Notes: generated from the sequence alone by a model not told the origin. 64,000 nucleotides of DNA from Acidobacteriaceae bacterium (GCA_019233755.1 JAFAMD010000043.1:39156-103155); one strand, 5' to 3'. Positions 51,331 to 61,113 are shown, counted from the first letter of the stretch. Translations and numbers: made by a program.

Positions 51331-51801
51331 GGGCGGGGCAGGCGTTAGTTTAGGCGGTTGCCCTGGATCGCCAATTCTGTTCGGCGCGCCTTTTGGGCGG
51401 TGGTAAGGATTGTTTCCAAAATCCATTAACCTTGTGTGTCCAATCCGGCTACCGGAACGCATTCACCGATTCAACAGGGTAGCTGTGTCCCTCTTTCGAA
51501 AACGAAGATTTGTGCCATGCGCGAAGACGGCGGTACAAACATCGCAGGCGGTTCATTGTCCGACTAGCCAACGATCCCGGCGCAGTCCAAAAACTACTCT
51601 CAAGCGACCGCTAGTTTGACACGTGATGTGTCGCGGGCGCTTCACTTTGTGGAAGGCGCGGGCGGCCCATCAACGCACAACCTCGGAGCCATATTGCCTC
51701 GCCCAAGGCGTCGACAAGTCATGTTCAGTCTCAGGTGTGCCTGGGCAACCCAACTGCTCCCGATGCGGCAGACGGCAAGTTCTCTGTTCCAATAAGAGAG
51801 G
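51331..51801. other. Intergenic region without a supported gene
   Basis: 470 bases between two convergent genes. Several short frames are open, but none has a ribosome site or a family motif. The sequence is less GC-rich than the neighbouring genes. No hairpin with a T run was seen. Confidence 0.5.
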
Positions 51802-52812
51802 TTAGTGCGGCTCAGACTGATCAACAACAGGCACACCGTGCGTGAAGTGGACGGGAACGCCTTGTTCAATTGAGTGGCGGAGTTCTTGGGCGACTTCCAT
51901 GTTGGCTGGACATCCGTTCACTGAAACTCGCCCCAGACTACGTAACGGGTGATGCTCGATCCCAGCGGTCATTTGCTCATAGTGTACCGGTACGGAATCG
52001 TACCAGAAAGTGTATTGATAACCCTGGTAATTACACTCAACAACCTTTTGACCTTGCGACGAAAGCGCAGCCACCTCGTCATACGCCGCAGATCTCTGCT
52101 CCGGTGTAAGACCCTTTGCGTAAAAGCTGCCGACTGCCCCGCCGTACAAAAGCACCACTCTCGATGCGGATTGATTAAGAGAGACGCCTTTATTGCGATG
52201 GATGATGCGATCTGCCTTTTCCTCGTCATATCCTAGAGCCTTTCGGAATTCAGGGCTGGCCATAGCTAGAAATTGTGAAAGATCATCCGGGTCGGGTTCC
52301 CTGCCGGAATGCAGCATAACCAGCGCTACAACGAACTCGACGCCCCCAAGGTTCTTACACGGAGTCCCCTTGGCAAGAAGGATTGCATCCTCTTCGCCCT
52401 GTGGATAATAAGTGTGATCGATGCTGGAGAAATAACGAGAAACAACTCCAATCAGGCCGCCTGTAAACAGAGACGAGAGGGGAGTGGTACCGTTCAGCAC
52501 CCGGTCGTTATTAGCTGAGATAACCTTCGCTTCTTCAATGCCTATTTTGTTCTTCGTGTCTTCATCAGGCGGACAGGCTTTCACGAGCCCACGATCAAAG
52601 CCGACGAGCCATTTGCGAGCCTCTACGTTGTCTGGAAATTGATAGGGCTTATTGCTCGCATTCAGTTTTCCTTCTTGTATAACACGAACCCCACCGGGCA
52701 ATGAGTAACTCGGAGTGTTCTGCGCGTTCACCTCTGCGCAGACGGCGCTAAGGCCGAGGAGAGCCGGGAGGTACAGACGCGGTCGACGAGGGGTGTACCG
52801 TGGCATAGTCAT
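51802..52812 (-). CDS. Exported protein of unknown function
   Basis: A 336-residue protein with a basic N-terminus and a hydrophobic stretch, PALLGLSAVCAEVNAQ, which looks like a signal peptide cut near residue 30. The rest is soluble with no recognised domain; QEGKLNASNKPYQFPDNVEARKW and GYQYTFWYDSVPVHYE are readable features. Flanked by long non-coding stretches on both sides and less GC-rich than neighbouring genes. Probably a lineage-specific secreted protein. Confidence 0.6.
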   Translation of the reverse strand: MTMPRYTPRRPRLYLPALLGLSAVCAEVNAQNTPSYSLPGGVRVIQEGKLNASNKPYQFPDNVEARKWLVGFDRGLVKACPPDEDTKNKIGIEEAKVISANNDRVLNGTTPLSSLFTGGLIGVVSRYFSSIDHTYYPQGEEDAILLAKGTPCKNLGGVEFVVALVMLHSGREPDPDDLSQFLAMASPEFRKALGYDEEKADRIIHRNKGVSLNQSASRVVLLYGGAVGSFYAKGLTPEQRSAAYDEVAALSSQGQKVVECNYQGYQYTFWYDSVPVHYEQMTAGIEHHPLRSLGRVSVNGCPANMEVAQELRHSIEQGVPVHFTHGVPVVDQSEPH

Positions 52813-53220
52813 GGATTATAAGGCAAAAAACGTTTGTACCTGTGCCGCTGAATTGCCATGTTGTGCACGACGCGCGGCGTCTTGGGACAAGTGCCTAACC
52901 AAATGCCAGTCCTGGTTGCGTCTCGGACCGCCTCCAGCGTGGTTGGGAATCCTGACCGAATACGGGTCTTGTGTCCAAATCAGCATTTGCGCAACAAATC
53001 GCTAGGCAAGCCGTTTCCCTTGATTCTCGTGTTGGAGAACTCTATTGCAAAACGAAATCGATTGGCAACAGTATTGTGCGACGGCCACGGTACGGCGCGA
53101 AGGCGAATCAATGGGTTTTTGGAAGCAATCCCTCACCGGCACCCTTTTTCTCGATGTACTGCTTGCTGCGGGTGAAATCGACTACCATCACGACCGAATA
53201 AACTCGACAAAGAGGTGACC
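52813..53220. other. Intergenic region without a supported gene
   Basis: 408 bases between divergent genes. One plus-strand frame of about 105 codons is open but lacks a ribosome site and any motif. Promoters for both flanking genes should lie here; no clear boxes were seen. Confidence 0.45.
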
Positions 53221-54054
53221 GTGAAAATTCGACTCGGAACCGGCATGACAGGGTTAGCCGTGTTTATCCTCTGCACCGCAATTTGTTCTGCGCAGCAAGC
53301 CCCCGACCCGACGGCGGAACGCGCCAGGAACATGTTACTGCAGGCCGTCGCCGACAAGAATCCTGACACGCGGCTGCAGGCAGTGTTTGCAGTGAGTCTG
53401 GTGGGAGCCCACGAAAAAGTCATTTCTCAGTTGGCAACGATACTGGCCCAGGATAAGGACGTCCCGGTCCGGCTCGCAGTCGTATCCTGTTTGGGCGATT
53501 TCAAGGATCCAACGGTGATCCCGATCCTGCAGAAAGCGCTCAAAGATCCGGCGCCGGAGGTGGGCTTCGCTTCCGCGAAGGCCCTCTTTCATTTGAATCA
53601 GCCGATCGGCAAGGAAGTGCTCCTGGCTATTCTGTCAGGCGAGACGAAAGCCTCCTCGAGTTTCCTGACCAGCCAGAAGCGGAACGCGTTCAGGATGATC
53701 CATACACCCTCCAAGTTATTCATGACTGCGGCGACAGTCGCTGTGCCGGTACCCGGATTCGGCCTGGGGGTGGCCTCTGCTCAGGGGATTCTTTCCGATC
53801 CCGGCGCATCGGCACGCGCTTCTGTGGTGCTGCTGCTTCAGGGGCAGAAAGATGCGGCCACAAGAAATGCGATCCAGGCCGCTCTGTCCGACACGGACTG
53901 GTCAGTGCGGGCAGCCGCCGTTCACGCCATTGCCATGTGGAACGATCCGTCGCTGAAGCAGAAGTTTGTACCGCTTTTCGATGACAAGAAAGATGCCGTA
54001 CGGTTCCGCGCGGCCGCTGGATATCTCCGTCTGACACTTATTGCAAATCACTAG
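53221..54054 (+). CDS. Exported HEAT-repeat protein
   Basis: A 277-residue protein with a signal peptide (about residues 1-25, ending ICSAQQ). It is followed by HEAT-like helical repeats: KNPDTRLQAVFAVSLVG, KDVPVRLAVVSCLGDFKDP, DPAPEVGFASAKALFHL, and later DTDWSVRAAAVHAIAMWNDP and KKDAVRFRAAAGYLRL. A Gly/Pro-rich insert interrupts the array near residues 150-195. Such proteins are scaffolds for protein contacts. GTG 53221 follows AGAGG at a suitable distance; a second GTG two codons upstream is possible. Confidence 0.82.
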   Translation: MKIRLGTGMTGLAVFILCTAICSAQQAPDPTAERARNMLLQAVADKNPDTRLQAVFAVSLVGAHEKVISQLATILAQDKDVPVRLAVVSCLGDFKDPTVIPILQKALKDPAPEVGFASAKALFHLNQPIGKEVLLAILSGETKASSSFLTSQKRNAFRMIHTPSKLFMTAATVAVPVPGFGLGVASAQGILSDPGASARASVVLLLQGQKDAATRNAIQAALSDTDWSVRAAAVHAIAMWNDPSLKQKFVPLFDDKKDAVRFRAAAGYLRLTLIANH

Positions 54055-54110
54055 GCTAAGGTGGGGGGCTGATTCAATCTTCTGCTGCATAGCATCGGCG
54101 CCGAGTTGCC

Positions 54111-54290
54111 ATGAAATTCTCCTACAATCTCGTCGCGGGCAAGAGTGTTGAACCTCTTGCTGCGTTGAGCGACGGCATTTTCGCGGTCGCCATGACGCTG
54201 CTGGTATTGGATCTGCATGTGCCGGCCATCCAGACCGTTCACAACGAATACGAACTGGGTCGCACACTCCTGGCGCTTGGATTGAAAGGC
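54111..54290 (+). pseudogene. 5' fragment of a TMEM175-like potassium channel gene
   Basis: The first 60 or so codons match the start of bacterial TMEM175 (DUF1211) channels: EPLAALSDGIFAVAMTLLVLDLHVP carries the family F-S/A-D-x-x-F-A-I/V-A-x-T motif of helix 1, followed by a helix 2 start, ELGRTLLAL. After about 54290 the frame runs into unrelated residues and stops at 54356. The missing part of the channel is not found downstream, where the parE gene ends instead. ATG 54111 is the natural start. Confidence 0.75.
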
Positions 54291-54321
54291 GGCCAGAATG
54301 AACAAATGCCCTCTTTCTTAT

Positions 54322-54642
54322 TCAGGCAGGCTCATCTAAATCGTCATCCTCGATAGGGTGTCTTTCCACAAGCATCCGCTGATGAAGGATGCGAGAAACG
54401 AAAATCCCTCCGGCTTCGTGCCTGTAGAAGACAACATGGCGGCCGTGCTCCATCCGCCGCAAGCCTGGGCGAACATCATCACACGCACGGCCAAGTCCCG
54501 GATTGTCAGCCAGCCTCTGGCAGCAAGCTTCAAGATCGTCAATATAACGGATGGCCTGGTCTTCGCCCCAGGTGCGTAGGGTGTAGGCGCCGATGCCCAG
54601 CAAATCAGCTTCGGCAAGCCGCGACAAACGGAACGGGGCCAC
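54322..54642 (-). CDS. ParE/RelE-family toxin
   Basis: A 106-residue toxin of the RelE/ParE superfamily. FRLSRLAEADLLGIGAYTLR opens the fold, YIDDLEACCQRLADNPGLG follows, and GLRRMEHGRHVVFYRHE ends the strand region, as in ParE. It lies 3 bases after the antitoxin gene. ParE toxins inhibit gyrase; this cannot be confirmed from sequence. Its 3' end abuts the truncated channel gene. Confidence 0.9.
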   Translation of the reverse strand: MAPFRLSRLAEADLLGIGAYTLRTWGEDQAIRYIDDLEACCQRLADNPGLGRACDDVRPGLRRMEHGRHVVFYRHEAGGIFVSRILHQRMLVERHPIEDDDLDEPA

Positions 54643-54645
54643 GGA

Positions 54646-54894
54646 CTAGCGCCGCGTTTTTGGAAGTTTAAGTTCTTTCCGGACGCGCGTGAAGGGATCT
54701 CCCTTGGCAACGCCGCTCGCATCGCCTTTGTCAATCGCGGTCCTCAGCGCGGCCATCTTCGCGTCGTTCTGCTCCTGCTCACGCACGAAAGTCCGAAGCG
54801 CTTCGCGGACCACTTCGCTGGCGGATCTGTAATGACCGCCTTGAACCTTTTCTTGAACAAAACGTTCAAGGTCTGGGGTTAGCGATACGTTCAT
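54646..54894 (-). CDS. ParD-family antitoxin
   Basis: An 82-residue protein with an N-terminal ribbon-helix-helix, MNVSLTPDLERFVQEKVQ then SASEVVREALRTFV, which binds its own operator, and a charged C-terminal tail for toxin binding. ATG 54894 has GGAGG upstream. Order antitoxin then toxin is standard. Confidence 0.92.
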   Translation of the reverse strand: MNVSLTPDLERFVQEKVQGGHYRSASEVVREALRTFVREQEQNDAKMAALRTAIDKGDASGVAKGDPFTRVRKELKLPKTRR

Positions 54895-54897
54895 GTC

Positions 54898-54922
54898 GAG
54901 GTAAACCTCCTATTATCAATAG
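54898..54922. promoter_or_regulatory. Palindromes over the parD ribosome site
   Basis: GAGGTAAACCTC (54898-54909, perfect) and CTATT-ATC-AATAG (54910-54922) lie immediately ahead of the parD start and cover its Shine-Dalgarno sequence. Such symmetry suits autoregulation by a ribbon-helix-helix dimer. Confidence 0.5.
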
Positions 54923-55027
54923 CTCACCACCTATAACAGGCTTTGTCAAGGTTGGATATTACGGCGGTCCTTTCCGTTCCTTTTCAGTGCCCCAGAACTT
55001 GACGTTCGCGCTCCTGACAGGCCGTCT

Positions 55028-56917
55028 CTATCGCGATCCCGGCGCGTAGTAGATGTCGGCGGAAAATGCCGGCAGGTGAACGGTGCCGGAACCGGCTGCA
55101 ATCGTGAGGGGCTTTGTGCCCGCGAGCCGGCTCTCGTATGTCCCCTCGCGGATATAGGGAATCGAGATGTCCGCCGCAGCCGTACTGTTGTTGATGACGA
55201 TGATAGCGGTGCCGGCGGTGCTCTCGCGTGCATACACCCAGGTATTTTTCGTCACCGCCAGGTCAACCAGATTGCCGCGCCGAAGCGGTTCCAGCTTCGC
55301 CCGCAGGGACGTAAGTTTCTCTACGTAATTCCAGATTGCATTCTCTTCGGATGTGCGCCCGGACGCCTCGAATGCATTGCGCGGATCGTGCGGAAAGCCG
55401 CCCGGGAAGTCGCGACGGTTATCGGGGTCGTCGCCTCCCCGCATGCCGATCTCGTCGCCGTAGTAAATGCACGGCGTTCCTCTTACGGTGAGCAGGAAGG
55501 TGAACGCCAGTTTCAACTTGTCTGCGTCAGCTCCCTTCTCGCTCATGAAGCGCAGCACATCGTGGTTGCCGAGAAACGTCACCAGCATATCCGGATTCGG
55601 GTACAGCCGATCTTCCGCCAGGGTCTTTGAAAGCGTCTCAGGCGATCCGCCTTTCGCGAAGACCTCGCGGATGTCGAAATAGGTCGGAAAATCGAATACC
55701 GAATCGACGCCGGTATCGATATCTGATCGTGTCACACCCCCTTGAAAAAAAGACGGAACGGCCGGATTACCGTCAAACACTTCACCCACCGCGCGCAAGT
55801 TCGGATATTGCCGCTTCAATGCAGCGGACCAGTCACGCCAGAAAGCCCGCGGCACATAGGGCAGCGTATCTTGCCGGATCCCGTCAAATCCGGCCATTCC
55901 CACCCACCACAGCGCGTTCTGAATTTCGTACCGCGCTACGTCGGGGTCTTCCTGATTCAGATCGGGAAGCGCATCGGCAAACCATCCGTCGACAACATCG
56001 CGCTGCAGAGTCGTGGAGGCGTGCGGGTCCGGGAGCTCCCAGATCTGCCAGGTTTCGTTGATGTGATGCGAAGCGGTTCCGTGGAACCACGTCGGCTTGG
56101 GCGGATCGGTCACCCAGGGATGACTGGGGCCCACGTGATTGGCTACCTGGTCCTGGATAACCTTCAGACCGAGCCTGTGCGCGTCGTCCACCAGCTTGCG
56201 GAGCAACGCCAGCGTGCCGAAATGCTCCTCGAGAGCGTAGTAATCCGTAGCTCCGTAGCCGTGATAGTCGGCGATCGGCTGCCCTTTTACCGCCTGGCGC
56301 CTGTTCGGTTCGTTCGTGTTGTCGTAAACGGGAGTTATCCAGATAGCGGTGACTCCGAGCGACTTCAGATACGGCAGATGATCGATGATGCCCTGGAGAT
56401 CGCCGCCGTGATACTGATGCGGATTCGCCCGATCAAACAAACCGCGCGAAATGGCGGGATCGTTGTTCGATGGGTCTCCGTCCGCAAAGCGGTCCGGCAT
56501 GATCAGGTAAATCACGTCATCCGGTGAAAAGCCCTGAAAACGCCCTTCCGGAGAGAGTGGCGCCTCCAGGCGAAACGGCGCGGCGACTGTGCCGTCTTGC
56601 GTTTGAATCTGCAAAGGATAATCGCCAGCCTGGGCCCCGGCCGGAATCGTGATATCCACAAACAGATACGTACCAGCCTGGTTGCTACGAACGTTCCCAG
56701 CCGTCAGCCCTCCAGGCGCGGTGACCGAAGCATGTGAAAGGTTCGTGCCGCGGATGAGCACCCGCACCGGGTTCAGCGTATGGCCGGGCCACCAGTTCGG
56801 CGGCTCGACCTTCGTTACTGTGGCTGCGGATGCGGCGGTGAGCGAAACTGCGACGACGAGCAGAGTGAGGCGCAACGCCAGACGGACACGGACTGAAGTC
56901 ACGCGAACTGAACTCAC
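55028..56917 (-). CDS. Exported alpha-amylase family enzyme (cyclomaltodextrinase/neopullulanase-like)
   Basis: A 629-residue GH13 enzyme with signal peptide (about residues 1-32), a beta-sandwich N-domain (residues 33-130, TKVEPPNWWPGH to PFRLEAPLSP), then a TIM barrel. The four GH13 regions are seen: QDQVANHVG (region I), GFDGIRQDTLPYV with the nucleophile aspartate (II), GEVFDGNP with the acid glutamate (III) and FLGNHDVLRF (IV). The C-terminus is a beta domain. Acts on alpha-glucans or cyclodextrins in the periplasm. Stands alone. Confidence 0.92.
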   Translation of the reverse strand: MSSVRVTSVRVRLALRLTLLVVAVSLTAASAATVTKVEPPNWWPGHTLNPVRVLIRGTNLSHASVTAPGGLTAGNVRSNQAGTYLFVDITIPAGAQAGDYPLQIQTQDGTVAAPFRLEAPLSPEGRFQGFSPDDVIYLIMPDRFADGDPSNNDPAISRGLFDRANPHQYHGGDLQGIIDHLPYLKSLGVTAIWITPVYDNTNEPNRRQAVKGQPIADYHGYGATDYYALEEHFGTLALLRKLVDDAHRLGLKVIQDQVANHVGPSHPWVTDPPKPTWFHGTASHHINETWQIWELPDPHASTTLQRDVVDGWFADALPDLNQEDPDVARYEIQNALWWVGMAGFDGIRQDTLPYVPRAFWRDWSAALKRQYPNLRAVGEVFDGNPAVPSFFQGGVTRSDIDTGVDSVFDFPTYFDIREVFAKGGSPETLSKTLAEDRLYPNPDMLVTFLGNHDVLRFMSEKGADADKLKLAFTFLLTVRGTPCIYYGDEIGMRGGDDPDNRRDFPGGFPHDPRNAFEASGRTSEENAIWNYVEKLTSLRAKLEPLRRGNLVDLAVTKNTWVYARESTAGTAIIVINNSTAAADISIPYIREGTYESRLAGTKPLTIAAGSGTVHLPAFSADIYYAPGSR

Positions 56918-56949
56918 TTAGAGCTCCATCGCATTTTGAATTTCGGGCT

Positions 56950-59900
56950 CTAGCCGGCCACCAGTTCAGGCCTGGCCCCGATATTGCGCAAACAACGATC
57001 CACCCAGAGCTTGGTCAGTTTCTCTTGCGTGCTGTTCTGCGAAAGACGCGAACGCAGGCTGCCGAACTCCACATGATCAAGCGGCTGATCCTGATTGAAA
57101 CAGGAGAAGACCACCGTTTCTTTGCCGGTGACCGGATCTTTGTGCATCTGCAGGCACTGGGCGCAAATCTCCTTCATCATGCACTGCATGGGAGAGTTGA
57201 TGCTGCCGATGGCGTGATGGTCGGGCTTCAGGTATGGCCGAAGCACGCTGTGGCGTGCCTGCTGCACGGCGCGCATCATTCCATCGGACCCAATGACGAT
57301 CAGGCGGTCCACCGAACTCAGCGGAATTTCCACCTCGCCGAGATCGCCTCTTCCATACGCCTCCATCGCCTGCACGATGTTCCCGACGAATGCGCTGTCC
57401 TGCACGCGGCCTGGGGTGAAGCCGGGCGCCTCATCGCAGACCCAGATCACGACGTCCGCGGCCTTCTCAATCTCTTCCACCTTGTAGCGGTCGACGATCT
57501 TCTTATATCCCGCGAAGTAGACCACGTGCGAGCCGGAGGCTCGCAGCTGCTGGCCAATGGAGAATAGAACGGCGTTTCCAAGACCGCCGCCGGCAAGAAG
57601 AACGGTCTCATGCGCGGGCGTTTCAGTCGGAGTGCCGGTGGGTCCCATCAGAACCACCGGATCGCCGGGCTTCAGCAATGCGCAAAGGTCCGATGAGCCG
57701 CCCATTTCAAGGACGATGGTAGAGAGCAGGCCCTTTTCGGAATCGACCGACGCGCCGGTAAGTGCCAGGCCTTCCATTGCCAACGCGGTTCCGTCAACAT
57801 GCGTGGCAAGCGCTTCGTAATTCTGCAAACGATAGAACTGGCCGGGCTTGAACGCACGCGCTGCAATCGGGGCACGCACCACGATCTCTACAATGTTCGG
57901 CGTCAGGCGGATGACGTCTTCAACGACACCCCGCAGTTCGTCGTTCAGCCGTTCAACCAGGCGGGCGGGAGCCGGCTCTTCGGCAGTCCGGCGCGCAAGG
58001 ACGCGAGAAACCACCGGATAGCCGCGCTTAGCGCTGCCCATCGCTTTTACCACGTTGCCCGAAAACGACGGATGCAGGTCGCCGAAAAAGCTGATGGCGC
58101 GGCCATCGGGGCGAAGAGAAACCAGCACGCGCGCTTCGTTTGGCTTGGCGCTGCGCTCCGGCTTTACCGGTTCGCCGTTTTCGTCTACCGCCTGGAAATA
58201 ACGGCCGTCCAGGCTAAAGTTGAGCTCGTCTTCGCGGGCAAGCACGGTGTTCGGTTGAGTGCCGGCGGCGACCAGGATGGAGCGTGCAGGGAGGACGATC
58301 TTCTGGCCTGTCGCGGCCAGACGCCCCGTGCCTTCGTCGAAGGCCTGCTTTTCGAGGCGCAATGCCTTGGCGGCGCCGAACCGGTCGATCTCCACTTCTT
58401 CCGGAGCCAGACATTCGGCGAAGCGCACACCCTCTTCGAGTGCCTTGGAGACCTCTTCGTGATTAAGCGTATAGCTGGGCGCATCGATCAGGCGCCGGCG
58501 GTAAGCAATGGTCGCACCGCCCCACGAATCCAGCAGCTCTGCGAGGCGCGGCGTCCGGCCCTCGCGGGCGGCTTCAGTACGTTCCGCACGAATCGCCCGG
58601 GCATGCCCCAGAAACTCATGCGCTATCTCGGCTTCTTCTTTGCTCCAAACGTTGTGTAGCGCCTCGCCGCCGATCTCGGCTTCCAACAGCTCATAGCGCT
58701 TGAGGAACTTTTCTACCTGCACCACGTAGTAGGCCAGCGACTCGGTCGCGGTGTCGATTGCGGTTAAGCCGCCGCCGATCACGACGATCGGCATGCGGAT
58801 CTGCAGATTCGCCAGCGATTCGAATTTGGCCGCGCCGGTCAATTGCAGCGCCATGAGGAAGTCCGATGCCTGGCGCACCCCGCGCACCAGGCCGTTCTTC
58901 ATGGGGATAACCGTCGGCCGGCCGGCGCCCGCGCACAGCGCGATGTGATCGAAGCCCATGTCGAAGGCGCCATCGACGGTCAGCGTGCCGCCGAAGCGAA
59001 CTCCGCCGAACATAGTGAACTCGCTGCGGCGTTCGAGCAGCAGCCGGATGACTTTGAGGAAATTTTTGTTCCAGCGGACCGTGATGCCATACTCTGCTAC
59101 GCCGCCGAAACCGGCCATGATGCGCTCGCCCAGCCGCTCATAAATCTCGCTCACGTCGCGCAGCGGACGGAACGGCAGGCGCTCTCCGAAGGGGTTCGTG
59201 CCCGAGAGATCGGCCGGCAGCGGCTCTATTTTGAGCCCGTCTGCCGCAACGACCGTATGCCCGTCATTCATCAGGTGGTGGGCAAGCGTGAAACCGGCCG
59301 GGCCGAGGCCGACCACTAGAACCTTGTATCCGGTTGGCGCTTTCGGATAAGGCCGCGCAAAATCGAGCGGATTCCAGCGCGTCAGCAGGCTATAAATCTC
59401 GAAGCCCCACGGCAGCTCGAGAACGTCCTTCAGAGTGCGTGTTTCCACCTGCGGGATGTCTACCGGATCCTGCTTCTGAAAAATGCAGGCCTTCATGCAG
59501 TCATTGCAGATGCGATGCCCCGTGCCCGCGGCCATCGGATTGTCAATAGTCACAACCGCAAGCGCACCAATCGGATGGCCGCTGCCTTTCAGCGCGTTCA
59601 TCTCGGAAATCTTCTCGTCGAGAGGGCAGCCTGCGAGCGGCACGCCGAATACGCTCGATTTGAACGCCCCGCTTTTTTCTTTCAAACCGGTGGCGCAGCT
59701 ATCCTTGCCCTGGTTGTGGCACTTGATGCAGTAGTGCGCCTGGTCCAGCGCGCCGGTCAGGTCCGTGCCCGGATCTGTCAGCTCAAAACCTTCGCGGTGC
59801 CGCCAGTGATCCTTGCTGAGTTCTAGCTGCACCAGACCGTCGTTTACCAGGGGCTGCACCGGCACGAGATGGTATGGGTCCAGCTTGTGCGGAACCTTGA

Positions 59901-60483
59901 ACAGCACTCCTTTTCCGTGCTTTTCTTTGCCTTGCGGCGATAGCGTTGCCCAGGCTGCATAGCGCGCCGCAAGCTGCAAATGCTCGGCATGATTGGCCTC
60001 CGCGTCCAGCCAGCGCGCGACGTGATTGGCAAAGCTCAATTCCGTCAGTGGCTCCTCGAACAGTGCTTCCAGCTCGGCGCCAACGGCGTAGCCGTCAATT
60101 GCGCTCGCCGATTCAGCCGTCTGGCCGATCACGGCCTTCCTCTGAACAAAACGGCGCTTGACGGAATACAGCGGAGCCAGTTCCGTATGGCGGCTCTGCA
60201 GATGACGCAGTTCCGCCGTAATGCCGAAGAGCTCCCCGATGAAATCCTCTACATACGGCCCCAACTCGGTGATCAGCTCCGAACCCTGCTTGACATGCGC
60301 CGCGGGCGGGTTCTGACGAGCCTCTTCCAGGCGCGCACGGAGCGATGGCACCGCTTGTCCCAGGTACTCGAGGAACGCTGCGTCCAGCCTGACTAGCCCG
60401 TCGCGTTGGTACAGGTCAGGAAACGTGAATCCAAATGACAATGAGAGGCTTGCGCCTTCCCGCTCTTCGATATTTTTTTTCAC
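56950..60483 (-). CDS. Giant flavoprotein resembling a single-chain NfnB-NfnA (GltD plus PyrK-type domains)
   Basis: 1177 residues in four parts. Residues 1-220 are helical and unrecognised. Residues 250-335 hold cysteine clusters (C252, C255, C263, C286; C326, C329, C333) like the Fe-S domain of GltD/NfnB. Residues 385-830 hold a GltD-type FAD/NAD(P) module with VGLGPAGF (392-399) and GGGLTAID (about 570-577). From about 875 an FNR-like PyrK/NfnA module follows, with PGQFYRLQN, LLAGGGLGNAV and a C-terminal MQCMMKEICAQCLQ with further cysteines. Electron transfer between NAD(P)H and an iron-sulfur carrier is inferred; bifurcation is possible but unproven. Confidence 0.85.
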   Translation of the reverse strand: MKKNIEEREGASLSLSFGFTFPDLYQRDGLVRLDAAFLEYLGQAVPSLRARLEEARQNPPAAHVKQGSELITELGPYVEDFIGELFGITAELRHLQSRHTELAPLYSVKRRFVQRKAVIGQTAESASAIDGYAVGAELEALFEEPLTELSFANHVARWLDAEANHAEHLQLAARYAAWATLSPQGKEKHGKGVLFKVPHKLDPYHLVPVQPLVNDGLVQLELSKDHWRHREGFELTDPGTDLTGALDQAHYCIKCHNQGKDSCATGLKEKSGAFKSSVFGVPLAGCPLDEKISEMNALKGSGHPIGALAVVTIDNPMAAGTGHRICNDCMKACIFQKQDPVDIPQVETRTLKDVLELPWGFEIYSLLTRWNPLDFARPYPKAPTGYKVLVVGLGPAGFTLAHHLMNDGHTVVAADGLKIEPLPADLSGTNPFGERLPFRPLRDVSEIYERLGERIMAGFGGVAEYGITVRWNKNFLKVIRLLLERRSEFTMFGGVRFGGTLTVDGAFDMGFDHIALCAGAGRPTVIPMKNGLVRGVRQASDFLMALQLTGAAKFESLANLQIRMPIVVIGGGLTAIDTATESLAYYVVQVEKFLKRYELLEAEIGGEALHNVWSKEEAEIAHEFLGHARAIRAERTEAAREGRTPRLAELLDSWGGATIAYRRRLIDAPSYTLNHEEVSKALEEGVRFAECLAPEEVEIDRFGAAKALRLEKQAFDEGTGRLAATGQKIVLPARSILVAAGTQPNTVLAREDELNFSLDGRYFQAVDENGEPVKPERSAKPNEARVLVSLRPDGRAISFFGDLHPSFSGNVVKAMGSAKRGYPVVSRVLARRTAEEPAPARLVERLNDELRGVVEDVIRLTPNIVEIVVRAPIAARAFKPGQFYRLQNYEALATHVDGTALAMEGLALTGASVDSEKGLLSTIVLEMGGSSDLCALLKPGDPVVLMGPTGTPTETPAHETVLLAGGGLGNAVLFSIGQQLRASGSHVVYFAGYKKIVDRYKVEEIEKAADVVIWVCDEAPGFTPGRVQDSAFVGNIVQAMEAYGRGDLGEVEIPLSSVDRLIVIGSDGMMRAVQQARHSVLRPYLKPDHHAIGSINSPMQCMMKEICAQCLQMHKDPVTGKETVVFSCFNQDQPLDHVEFGSLRSRLSQNSTQEKLTKLWVDRCLRNIGARPELVAG

Positions 60484-60733
60484 AGCAGATCAGTCAAGAC
60501 TGGCAGTCCGCGGAGCCCGGCGGCGAGGCCGCCAGACGGATGGAAGTGAGTTCCAGCAGTACTGTAGTCGGATTTGGCTAAGCAACCACTTCTTATTTTG
60601 ACAGACCAATATGGGTGACGCAGGCCTAGCCGGGGTGCGGGCCCGAAAAAACAGCAGGTCTGAGACTTTTGTCAGTCACGCACCCGAATTCGCCTCGAAA
60701 CAACCCCAGTTCGTACACGTCCAAGCCTGCAGA

Positions 60734-61066
60734 ATGGCTCTACTGAGCAGGCTACAGTACTGGGCGCTTGCTTCCGCACTGGCCGGAGCGGTTGCACTTA
60801 TCGGCTGTGGTCATTGGGTTTACTATGCCAGCGCGGAGCTTGGCCCCCCTCCGCCGCCGCTTGTTTACGGACCTATCGGTGCCGCCCCCGCCCCTGACTA
60901 CGTCTGGACGGAAGGCTACTACCAATACTTCGAGGGAGGATGGGAATGGAGACCGGGCCGCTGGGTGCGGCCGCCACATAGAGGCGACATTTGGGTCAAG
61001 CCGTATTGGCAACGGGAAGGCAGCGGGTATCGGTTCCATCACGGGCATTGGCAGCACCCCCACTAG
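60734..61066 (+). CDS. Small lipoprotein-like protein with aromatic WXXGXW-type repeats
   Basis: A 110-residue protein with an N-terminal hydrophobic stretch ending ALIGC, a lipobox cysteine near residue 24, followed by Pro-rich and Trp/Tyr/Gly-rich segments: YVWTEGYYQYFEGGWEWRPGRWVRPP and RFHHGHWQHPH with several histidines. Such YXXWXXGXW proteins are often found in the outer envelope. ATG 60734 is chosen since the lipobox then falls in place. The gap to the Nfn-like gene (about 250 bases) holds no other gene. Confidence 0.65.
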   Translation: MALLSRLQYWALASALAGAVALIGCGHWVYYASAELGPPPPPLVYGPIGAAPAPDYVWTEGYYQYFEGGWEWRPGRWVRPPHRGDIWVKPYWQREGSGYRFHHGHWQHPH

Positions 61067-61113
61067 CACAACATAGACGTTTTGCGACCTGCCATAAGAC
61101 TCACTCCGCTATC

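Noticed and set aside
57799..58659. Open frame antisense to the large flavoprotein
   Set aside because: Reverse of a confirmed FAD/NAD-binding region; no independent evidence for a gene.
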